Shown here: positions 1 through 8,006 of the stretch, in pieces
Layout: the number at the start of each line of letters is the position of its first letter
How positions within the stretch are numbered: the stretch's first letter is position 1
Origin: an uncultured Thalassolituus sp.
Lineage (GTDB): Bacteria > Pseudomonadota > Gammaproteobacteria > Pseudomonadales > Oceanobacteraceae
Assembly: GCF_950066645.1 (NCBI RefSeq)
Contig: NZ_CATMFB010000002.1
Location: forward strand, 124,001-188,000
Length of the DNA stretch: 64,000 bases
Reading direction: 5' to 3'
Notes under the pieces: model-generated
What the model was told of the DNA's origin: nothing
Database searches by the model: none
Seen by the model: only the letters and a program-made list of their open reading frames with translations
Translations under genes and position numbers: made by a program

Positions 1-819
1 CCAAGCTTTTACCTGCTTGGTTTTCTGATCAGCAGTTGTCAGACAGGACGAGAGGCCCTTGCTGTCCTGAGGCGCTATTACGCGCTGATCAGCGATACGC
101 GGGCACCTGACTTCTTTATCGGTCAGGATTCGATAAAAATCGTCTTCTACGTCACTGAAGGTACCCCCTTCGGCAGTCAGACGCGGTCAGAATTTATCGC
201 CTCGGGTATACATACCGCCGGCCAGGCCATCGGGGGCAGCTATTATCAGCTGCAGGGAATCGGCTTCCGCCATCCCGCTCCGGCCTACAAAGACCGGTTG
301 CAGCGCTTCTTTAATGTGCCTGTGCAGTATAACCAGCCTCAGAACTGGGTCAGCTTCTCCAGCCGGCATCTGGACAGTCCGCTGTCTTATGCCAACCCTC
401 AGCTGTTCGCCATGCTGAGGCAGGAAGCAGAACAGGCTCTGGCGCGCTTCAGCGAGCTTAAGACGTTCAGTCAGCGGGTGATGCATATCCTGTATCAATG
501 GCCCGAAACGGTTCCTATGACCAAGGATGCCGTGGCTGAATTGCTGAGCACCAGCAGCCGGACTCTGACCCGACGACTTCAGGAGGAGGACTGTCAGTTC
601 TCCAATCTGGTGAAAGAAGTCCGCTTAGAGAAAGCCAAAGTGGCGTTGCGCTCTGCACGTACTGATGTGCAGCAACTGGCACTTGATCTCGGCTTCTCTG
701 ACCGACGTGGCTTTGAGCGGGCATTCAAGCAATGGACGGGGATGACGCCAGCAGCGTACCGCCGCCAGCAACTTTCAGAAGCCGCGAATCGTCGTCTTGC
801 AGAAGAAGCAACACAATAA
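1..819 (+). CDS. AraC-family transcriptional regulator, 5' end cut off by the window
   Basis: The reading frame is open from base 1, so the start lies outside the window; 272 residues are visible. The first ~165 residues look like the ligand-sensing domain found in OruR/ArgR-type AraC regulators (Arabinose_bd type), with the typical run toward the end of HPAPAYKDRLQRFFNVPVQY. The last ~85 residues are a double helix-turn-helix: a first helix pair around LLSTSSRTLTRRL and the AraC signature region with ALDLGFSDRRGFERAFKQW and GMTPAAYRR. Such proteins are cytosolic DNA-binding activators, often of catabolic genes next to them; the likely target lies upstream, out of view. The gene ends 22 bases from the convergent ferritin-like gene. 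Family is certain, ligand unknown. Confidence 0.9.
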   Translation, partial: PSFYLLGFLISSCQTGREALAVLRRYYALISDTRAPDFFIGQDSIKIVFYVTEGTPFGSQTRSEFIASGIHTAGQAIGGSYYQLQGIGFRHPAPAYKDRLQRFFNVPVQYNQPQNWVSFSSRHLDSPLSYANPQLFAMLRQEAEQALARFSELKTFSQRVMHILYQWPETVPMTKDAVAELLSTSSRTLTRRLQEEDCQFSNLVKEVRLEKAKVALRSARTDVQQLALDLGFSDRRGFERAFKQWTGMTPAAYRRQQLSEAANRRLAEEATQ

Positions 820-841
820 ATAGCCGCCCTGCCGCAATTGA

Positions 842-1297
842 CTACCAGTCATTTGTGGACAGGGCCGCGCGTACCGCGCTGATTTTTTCTGCCTGCTCAA
901 GTTCCGCGAGATTACTGAACAGCTCTCTGGCTTCTGCAGATGCCGCGTCTGCAGCCAGTTGCTGGTAGGTTTCGATAAGAAAATCATCGACTTTCAATGC
1001 AATGGCAACCAGATCCTCCACACTGATATCGGAGTGAATCTGGCGGCAGTCTTTCAACACGTCACCAATATCTGCAGGCTCAAACTGATGCCACTCTTTC
1101 AGGATGCGGCTGCGACTCTCGTCGCGGTAATCTGCGACGGCCTGCGCCAGGCGGTCTTCATGATGAGATAACAGGCGCAGCAGCATATCGACGCGCTCGC
1201 GCTGGGTTTCTTCTCGCAACTGCTCGTATAAAGCCCGTGCATGTTCATGCACTTTCTGGCTGTAATTAAGAATATCGAGAACGGTGCTGTAACTCAT
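842..1297 (-). CDS. Ferritin-like four-helix protein, function unknown
   Basis: A 151-residue, highly helical protein. The start chosen (MSYSTVLD) has GGGAG about 7 bases upstream; an in-frame extension to 1402 has no such site. Two long helical stretches, roughly residues 10-55 and 85-145, resemble the paired helices of ferritin-like or rubrerythrin folds: the first contains His and a HHED group, the second ends in LFSNLAELEQAEKI, which recalls the rubrerythrin ExxE region. The standard metal-binding set is not complete, so iron binding is only a possibility. No signal peptide, so it should be cytosolic. It sits alone between a convergent AraC gene and a secreted protein gene in the same direction. 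Confidence 0.7.
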   Translation of the reverse strand: MSYSTVLDILNYSQKVHEHARALYEQLREETQRERVDMLLRLLSHHEDRLAQAVADYRDESRSRILKEWHQFEPADIGDVLKDCRQIHSDISVEDLVAIALKVDDFLIETYQQLAADAASAEARELFSNLAELEQAEKISAVRAALSTNDW

Positions 1298-1408
1298 GGT
1301 CTGCTCCCTCAGTCTCTGAAAGGTTTCTGAAGGTCCAGTATAGGCCGAGGACAGAAAAAATCCCGGTAAGGAATGCGCTGGCGTGGCCGCCAGCGCAACC
1401 ACTGACTG

Positions 1409-1951
1409 TCAGTGCCCGTGTCCGAAACTCTGCTCAATGGCTTTCATGTGCGGACGTACCACAGCTTTGTCGCCCTCAGGCACAGCGCTTACTTCTTTCA
1501 TCATAGCCAGAGTACCTTCCAGCATTCCCAGCATGACGCGCTTCTGCTCGTCCGGCAGCGGGCTGTCTTTTACCTGAACAATCTGTGCCTGAATCATGGC
1601 CGGGTTGATCTGCTCGCCTTCCATTTTTATCGCCATAAATGCGGTAGTTACGCCCTGCGTATCCGCTGCCCAGCCTTCTACAGAGGCATAGCCGTGCTTC
1701 TTCAGAAGGCCGGCGAAGTCATCGTAAAGACCTGCGTTTTTAAGTTCGGTAATGGCTTCGTCGAACATGCCTGAAAGCCCTTTGCTGCTGCTTTTAAACA
1801 GCGAATGCGTGTCGACCTTTGACTCATTAGCTTCCATCCACTCCTGGACAGGCTTCATGGTTGGCAACCACTGCTGGATTTTTTCTGGTGTCAGCTCTGC
1901 GTGGGCAAACGCTGTCATCATGGTCATAACAAGCACAAACAGATAACGCAT
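1409..1951 (-). CDS. Secreted periplasmic protein of unknown function
   Basis: The 180-residue product begins with a clear Sec signal peptide (MRYLFVLVMTMMTAFAHA, cleavage expected after AHA near residue 18). The mature part is mostly helical and without transmembrane segments or cysteines, and ends in a His-rich tail (GHGH). I recognise no enzyme motif. The ribosome binding site is GAAGGAAAAC-like just ahead of the ATG at 1951. It lies 111 bases upstream of the ferritin-like gene in the same direction and 32 bases after the methyltransferase gene, so the three could share a transcript. Real gene with good confidence; no function can be assigned. Confidence 0.75.
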   Translation of the reverse strand: MRYLFVLVMTMMTAFAHAELTPEKIQQWLPTMKPVQEWMEANESKVDTHSLFKSSSKGLSGMFDEAITELKNAGLYDDFAGLLKKHGYASVEGWAADTQGVTTAFMAIKMEGEQINPAMIQAQIVQVKDSPLPDEQKRVMLGMLEGTLAMMKEVSAVPEGDKAVVRPHMKAIEQSFGHGH

Positions 1952-1983
1952 AAAGTTTTCCTTCTTATTGTTGTCTTCAGTGA

Positions 1984-2667
1984 TCAGTTAAGAGTTACTG
2001 CCTCAGACCGGCAATAAATATCAACGTTCACTGCTTCATCAAAATCTCCGATCGCCGGCAGTGTTGCGGTCGTCTGGGTGTCCAGGCACTGCAGGCTGAC
2101 AAAGTCAGGCGCAACCGCCCGTGATTCTGCCATCAGCCACTCAGGCACGGCCGCCGTCAGACGGCGGAGGTCATCACTGCTGGAAATATCGTAAAGAACA
2201 TCAGCCGCCAGCAATACGTCTACTTCGGGCCATTCGCCCGGCAACACAGGGTGCACTTCGACACCATTCAGCGCCGCATTAATGTGCGCGATCTCCAGGG
2301 CGTTGTTATCCAGGTCTGCCACCCAGACCTGCTTGGCGCCTGCCAGTGCAGCGGCAATTCCGACGATGCCGGAGCCACAGCCAAAGTCGAGCACTGTCTT
2401 GCCGGTGACAGACTCAGGGTGCGAAGCAATCCAGGTAGCAAGTGCTCTGCCTCCTGCCCAGGCAAACGCCCAGAAAGGCAATTGTTGCCAGAAGCGACCA
2501 ATCGCCTGAGTATCCAGACGTGTCGATTCCGCTTTAATGTCCAGCAACCAGAGTGCCAGCACTTCGTTATCCAGCCAGCAGCGCTTCAGATGCGCATCCG
2601 GCAGATTGAGTGCCTGTTCAAGACGATCCAGCTCCCGGGCAAAGGCCGGTTTATCTGAGGCTGACAT
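1984..2667 (-). CDS. SAM-dependent methyltransferase, NNT1/ETF-beta lysine methylase-like
   Basis: A 227-residue class I methyltransferase. Motif I is VLDFGCGSGIVGIAAA (residues ~92-107), followed by the acidic ribose-binding loop VWVADLDNNAL, and the post-motif VLLAADVLYD. The combination FWAFAWAGG...HPESV.GK before motif I and NAALNGVEV after it is typical of the COG3897 group, which includes eukaryotic Nnt1/Efm7 and the ETF-beta lysine methylase. Those enzymes methylate lysines or N-termini of proteins; the substrate here is unknown. Its start overlaps the end of mltC by 17 bases, implying translational coupling. A second copy of the family is at 7257-7919. Confidence 0.85.
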   Translation of the reverse strand: MSASDKPAFARELDRLEQALNLPDAHLKRCWLDNEVLALWLLDIKAESTRLDTQAIGRFWQQLPFWAFAWAGGRALATWIASHPESVTGKTVLDFGCGSGIVGIAAALAGAKQVWVADLDNNALEIAHINAALNGVEVHPVLPGEWPEVDVLLAADVLYDISSSDDLRRLTAAVPEWLMAESRAVAPDFVSLQCLDTQTTATLPAIGDFDEAVNVDIYCRSEAVTLN

Positions 2668-3703
2668 AGCGTTTCTTCTTCTCTGTCACTTTTTTGAGAT
2701 AATTGCGGGTTTCTTCCCGGGGATGATGCCGGACAATATAACGGTAAACTTCATCGGCAGACATACGGTTGATACGCCGTACAGCTTCCTGACGGTCGCG
2801 ATGGAAAGTTTTCAGCAGATTCCCCGCCCCACCATTATAAGCAGCAATCGTACAGTATTCTTTTGCCAGTGAGCCGCTGATTCCGCGCAGGTAGTTATCA
2901 CGAAGAATAGAGAGGTACGCTGTTCCTGCGTCAATATTATTGGCCGGGTCAAACAGATAGCGGCGTCCGGGCGTCCGGTCTCTGTTATAGATTTTCTGCA
3001 TGACATCCCGCCCAGCGGTGCGGGGCATCACCTGCATCAGTCCGTAGGCATTCGATGAGGACACGGCAAAGGGGTTAAAACTGCTTTCGGCATCAATAAC
3101 GGCATACACCAGTGCGGGGTCGACACCGTAGCGCTTTGCTGAGCGGCTGACATGCTCCCGGACGCCGGAAGCCGCCACCATCTGGTGCTGACGGACCATC
3201 GGAATCACAACCCGGAAGCCCTGCGAAGTCCGCTTCAGTCGGTCTTTCAGCAGGTAATCGGCAAAGCGCTGGGCACGCCATTGGGTGAGAATATCCTGCC
3301 CATCATGGTCTACTACCTGTCCTTTCAGAAAAGGAGTGCCGGTTAAACCAAAGTCGGTCGCGGTGTAGAGATCAATGACCCGGGGATCGGCGGGGGTGAG
3401 TAGTGTACCCACAATTGCCTGACGCAGTTGTTGAAGAGGTTCATCACCACCGCGGGTCTCGACTCTGACCCAGCCCGCACTGAAGTCAACCGTGACCTGG
3501 GTATGAAAGTCGTCGAGATAACGTACCAGAGTGTGGGTACCGGATGACAATGCATCCTGCCCCCACAGCTCGCCCTGCTCCGGAGATATAAAATCGAGCA
3601 GGACGGTCTGAAGGTCATCCGGTAAATCGTCAAAATTATCGGGCAGGGATTCGGCAGACGCCTGAAATACCACACCCGCCAACAACCAGCCTAAAACTTT
3701 CAC
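2651..3703 (-). CDS. mltC: Membrane-bound lytic murein transglycosylase C-like
   Basis: About 350 residues with the two-part build of E. coli MltC: an N-terminal DUF3393 domain (residues ~40-190, with LWG, AIVGTLLTPADP, DLYT, FLKGQVVD and FADYLLK) and a C-terminal SLT lysozyme-like domain with the catalytic Glu in DAESSFNPFAVSSSNAYGL and the AYNGGAGN motif. It cleaves the glycan strands of peptidoglycan to 1,6-anhydromuropeptides. I chose the GTG at 3703, which gives a signal peptide VKVLGWLLAGVVFQASA; a TTG at 3727 is the alternative. Unlike E. coli MltC there is no lipobox cysteine, so this version is predicted soluble in the periplasm. Confidence 0.9.
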   Translation of the reverse strand: MKVLGWLLAGVVFQASAESLPDNFDDLPDDLQTVLLDFISPEQGELWGQDALSSGTHTLVRYLDDFHTQVTVDFSAGWVRVETRGGDEPLQQLRQAIVGTLLTPADPRVIDLYTATDFGLTGTPFLKGQVVDHDGQDILTQWRAQRFADYLLKDRLKRTSQGFRVVIPMVRQHQMVAASGVREHVSRSAKRYGVDPALVYAVIDAESSFNPFAVSSSNAYGLMQVMPRTAGRDVMQKIYNRDRTPGRRYLFDPANNIDAGTAYLSILRDNYLRGISGSLAKEYCTIAAYNGGAGNLLKTFHRDRQEAVRRINRMSADEVYRYIVRHHPREETRNYLKKVTEKKKRYVSLR

Positions 3704-3767
3704 GCTATCAGGATCGCCTGCAAACAAGTGCAGGCAGTGTATCCTCTGGCAACCGGAATGTCAGTGA

Positions 3768-4370
3768 TCAGAGGTAATCAGGAGCGAGGCCCATTCCCCA
3801 GAGAATCACTGTGATCGCCATTCCGCCCACCAGCATACAAAGCCCGGCTGTCGTCACCATAAAGGAGAACATCATGCCCCGCTCTTCCGGGATATCCATA
3901 AATACCGGCACCCCCGTGAAGAGCAGATAGAGGCTGTACGCTGCGGCGACCATGACGACCAGAACATCCAGCCAGAGTACCGGCAGGAAACCGGCCACAC
4001 CCGCCAGAAACATGGGCGACGAGGTGTAAATCGTCAGCATCAGGCAGCGTTCATAACTCACGCTGGCGCCAAACACATGCTCCATCGCGAAGACGAAGAA
4101 GGACATCAGCGCCAGTCCGAGAAGGAGCGCAAAATAAAACGCAACGGCGATGACCGCAGCGCTTTCGGTGGTCAGAAAAGTAAGGTCTCCGCCCTGTAAG
4201 CTCCAGCCCATCTGGGTCGTACCAGTGAACAATGCGAAGGGAGGAATCAACGCCAGCAACAGGGCATGACGTAAGTACACCTGAGAGATAGTCTCAGTCG
4301 GTTCGCGGCGGATTTCCCGCCACTCACGGGGAGCATCATAGAGAAGGCCGAACATATGATTGGAGAACAT
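3768..4370 (-). CDS. Yip1-domain inner membrane protein
   Basis: A 200-residue integral membrane protein with about five hydrophobic segments. The N-terminus (MFSNHMFGLLYDAPREW) and the spacing of the helices fit the bacterial Yip1/YIP1-family proteins, whose role is not defined. The start at 4370 is fixed by the strong AGGAGGGAG site six bases upstream; an in-frame ATG at 4436 has none. It lies between mltC and tatD, all on the minus strand, with 64 bases to mltC. No catalytic residues are visible. Confidence is high for a membrane protein and fair for the family. Confidence 0.8.
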   Translation of the reverse strand: MFSNHMFGLLYDAPREWREIRREPTETISQVYLRHALLLALIPPFALFTGTTQMGWSLQGGDLTFLTTESAAVIAVAFYFALLLGLALMSFFVFAMEHVFGASVSYERCLMLTIYTSSPMFLAGVAGFLPVLWLDVLVVMVAAAYSLYLLFTGVPVFMDIPEERGMMFSFMVTTAGLCMLVGGMAITVILWGMGLAPDYL

Positions 4371-4517
4371 AACTCTCCCTCCTGGTTCAGTAATGGGTGC
4401 CCCTGCACGGTATTGCAGGCTACTGCTGCCCATCACTTCGCCTCAAGGACAATTTCCGCCACCGGGTGATAGATCAGATTGTCAGTTCCCGCGGTTATAT
4501 TGTTTTGACCTTTCAGA

Positions 4518-5333
4518 TCATATGGAAGCAAAACGGGGGAATATCCGGTACAGATTCTGCTGTGTCTGGAAAGCAACCGACGCCAGACTGACATTCTGAA
4601 GTGAGGCCAGTATTGCGCCATATAAAGGAATCATCACCGGGCTGTTGACCGCCCGGTTCAGGAAGGCCGGTCGCATATCCGGCGCATCTGTCTCCAGTAA
4701 CAGGGAAGTTAACGGAAGTTGTGCCAGCGTACCTCGCAGCCGCGTCGCGCCGGGGTGCGACATCGCGCCGCCCACGCCAAGTAAAAACCCCTGATCAATC
4801 CAGCGCCCGGCCTGCTGCAGACTGCCGCTGAAGGCGTGCACCAGGCCACCATGGGTGAAGGATCGGCGGCGCAGCTCAGCCGCAACGTCATCGTGCATAC
4901 CGCGGACATGCAGCACCAGCGGTAAGTGAAACTTTTCCGCCAGATCAATCTGCTGTTCAAACCAGCGCCATTGCAGGTCAACGGCCAGTCGCTCCTCACG
5001 CGCGAGGGTCCGGTCCATACCGCACTCACCGACGGCCACCACAGAAGGCAGGGTTAACTGCTGCTCCAGCCAGGCGACATCTGCGTCGGTATGCTCATCG
5101 GCCCAATAAGGATGCAGCCCCACCGCTGCCTTCCAGCCCGGCCACTGGCTGATAAACTGAGGTAAGCCTTCACTCAGCCGCCGGCTGACTCCCGGGATGA
5201 TCCCACCTCTGAGGCCGAGCCTCTGTGCAAGGTCCCAGTCTGAATTGCGGGTGTCGTCCAGTGCGGCAAAGTCAAAATGACAGTGTCCGTCATACCAGCT
5301 AAGTGGTATCTCAGATGCCATAAAATCCGACAT
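4518..5333 (-). CDS. TatD-family metal-dependent hydrolase/deoxyribonuclease
   Basis: The 271-residue product has the TIM-barrel metal sites of TatD nucleases: HCHFDF near residue 17, VAVGECGMD around residue 100, LVLHVRGMHDD, HAFSGS, and LLLETDAPDMRP close to the C-terminus. TatD proteins are cytosolic Mg-dependent 3'-5' DNases/RNases linked to DNA repair and apoptosis-like turnover; several paralogs per genome are normal (TatD, YcfH, YjjV). This one looks most like the YjjV branch, but I cannot assign it exactly. AGGAG sits 13 bases before the ATG used and only 4 before an in-frame TTG at 5342, which is an equal alternative. Confidence 0.88.
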   Translation of the reverse strand: MSDFMASEIPLSWYDGHCHFDFAALDDTRNSDWDLAQRLGLRGGIIPGVSRRLSEGLPQFISQWPGWKAAVGLHPYWADEHTDADVAWLEQQLTLPSVVAVGECGMDRTLAREERLAVDLQWRWFEQQIDLAEKFHLPLVLHVRGMHDDVAAELRRRSFTHGGLVHAFSGSLQQAGRWIDQGFLLGVGGAMSHPGATRLRGTLAQLPLTSLLLETDAPDMRPAFLNRAVNSPVMIPLYGAILASLQNVSLASVAFQTQQNLYRIFPRFASI

Positions 5334-5415
5334 AGGTCGCAATCATCTCCTGTCGCGGTAGCGGTCCGGATAAAACACAGGTTACCATGCAGTGACGTTT
5401 GGCCGGAGTGCATTC

Positions 5416-5775
5416 ATGGAACTGGCAGCTCAGGAATTGCGGGATCTGATCCGCACAACCCTGGATTATTTAGATGTACACAGTGACGCCGCCGAAAATC
5501 TGCTGCTGAGCCGGGCAGCACAGGCCGCGAAGCATTCTCCCTCGCAGGCGCACGGCCTGTTTGCCATCGACGCCGCGACGCACCGCCTGGTGTGGGACAA
5601 ATATCTCGCTTTTAAGCCCGACCTTGCCAGCCGCATCCGTGGCCTCGCATCGCAGCATGCCTTTCTCTCGGACCCTCACCTGGAGTTGTCGATCAACCTC
5701 AGGTACGCCACGGCAATCGCCTGGGCGATCCACCTTGCGTTTCCGGAAGTCCGGGAGCAGGCTCAGACCGCCTGA
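5416..5775 (+). CDS. Small helical protein of unknown function
   Basis: A 119-residue cytosolic protein. The ATG at 5416 has GGAG seven bases upstream; a GTG eight codons earlier is in frame but has no site. The protein is rich in Ala and Leu, with His/Arg clusters (HGLFAIDAATHRLVWDKYL), and has no signal peptide or transmembrane helix. I do not recognise the family. It lies divergent to tatD with an 82-base gap and converges on msrA with only 6 bases between stops. Coding character and ribosome binding site make it likely to be real. Confidence 0.65.
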   Translation: MELAAQELRDLIRTTLDYLDVHSDAAENLLLSRAAQAAKHSPSQAHGLFAIDAATHRLVWDKYLAFKPDLASRIRGLASQHAFLSDPHLELSINLRYATAIAWAIHLAFPEVREQAQTA

Positions 5776-5781
5776 GCCAGA

Positions 5782-6417
5782 TCAGTGATCGCGATATCTG
5801 ACGTGGCAACCGCTCAGGCCGCAATATCCACCCGGGTTTTTCGCCAGATACTGTTGATGACCCGTCTCAGCAAGGTAGTAAGGCACCCCCGTCCGGATCT
5901 CGGTCGTAATGTCCGGAAAGCCAGACAGGCTCAATGCCCGTTGGTAGTTGTCACGCGAGCGCTCAGCAACGATCAGATCATCGTCAGAGCTTAAGTAGAT
6001 CGCCGACCGGTACTGGGTGCCGATGTCATTGCCCTGGCGCATCCCCTGAGTGGGATCGTGCTCTTCCCAGAACGCCTTAAGCAAATCCTCAAGCCTGACC
6101 TCCGCCGGGTCATACCAAATTCTGACCAGCTCGGTATGGCCAGTATGGCCCGAGCATACTTCGTCATATGTCGGATTCGGCGTGTGCCCACCCCCATAAC
6201 CTACCGACGTCACCCGGACGCCGGGCAGCGTCCAGAAAAGACGTTCTGCTCCCCAGAAACATCCCATTCCGACCACCAGTTCCCGCAGGCCTTGCGGACA
6301 GTCACCCGTGATAGTATTGCCGTTAACGAAATGTGCAGGCTCGACCAACAAAGGCGTCTCCCGACCGGGCAAAGCTTCCTCCGGGGTTGGAAGTCGCATC
6401 ATCTTAGGTCTCCACAT
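5782..6417 (-). CDS. msrA: Peptide methionine sulfoxide reductase A
   Basis: A 211-residue enzyme that reduces methionine-S-sulfoxide in proteins. The active-site [11 protein letters not shown] is at about residue 52, preceded by LREL and followed by [12 protein letters not shown] and QYRSAIY, all family hallmarks. The C-terminal GYCGLSGC carries the two resolving cysteines, as in the E. coli-type enzyme of similar length, so thioredoxin recycling is expected. The start at 6417 ([19 protein letters not shown]) has AGGAG ten bases upstream; the longer open frame to 6465 would overlap the divergent gene. The N-terminal ~50 residues are the usual extension of the long MsrA form. Confidence 0.95.
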   Translation of the reverse strand: MWRPKMMRLPTPEEALPGRETPLLVEPAHFVNGNTITGDCPQGLRELVVGMGCFWGAERLFWTLPGVRVTSVGYGGGHTPNPTYDEVCSGHTGHTELVRIWYDPAEVRLEDLLKAFWEEHDPTQGMRQGNDIGTQYRSAIYLSSDDDLIVAERSRDNYQRALSLSGFPDITTEIRTGVPYYLAETGHQQYLAKNPGGYCGLSGCHVRYRDH

Positions 6418-6463
6418 ACGATATAGTCTCCTGTTACACCAATTAAGGCAGCGCTGAATCATC

Positions 6464-7207
6464 ATGACATCACATCTGCAGAATTATTCACTGTATTTTA
6501 CCGGTACAGGAAGCGGCGGTAACCTGGCCCCCGGATCATCCGCCGCCTGTTTCGAAGTGAACCGCCAACCTGTGTTACTGATTGACTGCGGCCCGGGCAC
6601 ACTGAATGCATTCGCGCATCGTTATGAAAACACGCTGCCGCCTGCCATTTTTATTACCCACGGTCATCTGGATCACATTGCTGATCTGGAAATTCTTACC
6701 GTGAGAGCAAAACTGGCAGGTGCAGCACCGATCCCTCTGTATGTCCCTGTGTCTCTGATTCCTGTACTGCATCACCGGCTGGCGACCTACCCGGGCACCA
6801 TGGCCGAAGGCGATCATGATTTCTGGCAGTCATTCCAGCTTCGCCCGGTCAGCGACCGCTTCCTGTGCGCCGGCCTGCAGTTTTCAACTCACGCCACCCG
6901 GCATCATGCTCCGGGATCAAGCTTCGCCCTGCAGCTCCCCGGAATATTTTTCTATACCGGCGACACCCGGCCAGTTCCTGAATTGCTGCACCATCACAGC
7001 GAGCCGACTGAAGTGATATTTCACGACTGCGGCCTGATCGCCAACCCTTCTCACACCGGAGTCGATGATCTCGAGCGGGAATACCGCAGCGATCTGCGTC
7101 AGCGGATGGTGCTTTATCACTACGCGGATGCCACCGCCGCCAATACGATACGACAACAGGGCTATCGGGTGGCAGATCCCGGCGAAGCCTTCGTACTGAA
7201 AAGCTAA
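6464..7207 (+). CDS. MBL-fold metallohydrolase, RNase Z-like
   Basis: The 247-residue protein has the metallo-beta-lactamase signature [10 protein letters not shown] at about residue 65, an Asp in IDCGPG, the later histidines in [11 protein letters not shown] and the aspartate in FYTGDTRP, plus the terminal YHYAD. The order resembles RNase Z/ElaC-like and related phosphodiesterases, but the exosite arm of tRNase Z is not obvious, so tRNA processing should not be assumed. It probably binds two Zn ions in the cytosol. It is divergent from msrA with 46 bases between starts and heads a plus-strand run with the methylase and rnb. Confidence 0.85.
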   Translation: MTSHLQNYSLYFTGTGSGGNLAPGSSAACFEVNRQPVLLIDCGPGTLNAFAHRYENTLPPAIFITHGHLDHIADLEILTVRAKLAGAAPIPLYVPVSLIPVLHHRLATYPGTMAEGDHDFWQSFQLRPVSDRFLCAGLQFSTHATRHHAPGSSFALQLPGIFFYTGDTRPVPELLHHHSEPTEVIFHDCGLIANPSHTGVDDLEREYRSDLRQRMVLYHYADATAANTIRQQGYRVADPGEAFVLKS

Positions 7208-7256
7208 ACACCCGCACACCGCTTGTGCAGAACGATTCAGAGATGCCTTAATCACT

Positions 7257-7919
7257 ATGACAAACCCCGTACCGGATTCCCTGGTCCGCATCATTAAACA
7301 CATGAACCCGGCGGCCGGCATCAGCGCCCAGGCCCTTCCTCAATGCCCGGATATTTCACTCTGGCTGGTCGAACCTGATTCGATGCGTCGCCGCTTCAGT
7401 CAGGACGAAATTCTTCAGATTCAGTCATACCCCGCGTATTGGGCCTTCTGCTGGGCAAGCGGCCAGGTGCTGGCACGCGAAATTCTCCGGCATCCGCACT
7501 GGGTAAAAGGTAAAAAAGTCATGGACTTCGGAGCTGGTTCAGGTGTCGTTGCAATCGCCTGTATTATGGCAGGGGCACGGGAAGTCATCGCCTGCGACAT
7601 TGATCCGGACGCACTGATCAGCTGCGAAGAAAACGCGGCGTTAAATGGCGTCAGTTTTCGCTGTCATGGCGATCTTTTCAGTTTTGATGAAGAGCTGGAT
7701 CTGCTGATTGCGGCAGATGTCCTCTACGACCGCGCCAATCTGGTGCTGCTGGAGGAATTCCTGAGGCGCGCTCCTGATGTTCTTATTGCCGACTCGCGCA
7801 TCCGCGACTTTGACTACCCGCCCTATGTCGCTCAGGGCCGCCATGAGTCCTGTACCGTGCCGGACCTGGATGAGCTGGATGAGTTCCGGCTGGTCAATCT
7901 CTACCGGGGGCAACGGTGA
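7257..7919 (+). CDS. SAM-dependent methyltransferase, second NNT1/ETF-beta lysine methylase-like paralog
   Basis: A 220-residue class I methyltransferase with YPAYWAFCWASGQVLA, KGKKVMDFGAGSGVVAIA (motif I, residues ~82-99), VIACDIDPDAL, NAALNGV, and LLIAADVLYD. These blocks match those of the protein at 1984-2667 in order and spacing, so the two are paralogs in COG3897. The bacterial and mitochondrial relatives methylate lysines in proteins such as the beta subunit of electron-transfer flavoprotein; the substrate here is unproven. It follows the MBL gene by 49 bases and precedes rnb by 87 bases on the same strand. Confidence 0.85.
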   Translation: MTNPVPDSLVRIIKHMNPAAGISAQALPQCPDISLWLVEPDSMRRRFSQDEILQIQSYPAYWAFCWASGQVLAREILRHPHWVKGKKVMDFGAGSGVVAIACIMAGAREVIACDIDPDALISCEENAALNGVSFRCHGDLFSFDEELDLLIAADVLYDRANLVLLEEFLRRAPDVLIADSRIRDFDYPPYVAQGRHESCTVPDLDELDEFRLVNLYRGQR

Positions 7920-8006
7920 AGTTCGCAGAACTCACTCTCAGCCTCTCGAAGCCATCGGCCAAATCCGCTAAACTTGCGGCCTTTTCAGAATCTCAGAGCC
8001 CACCGG

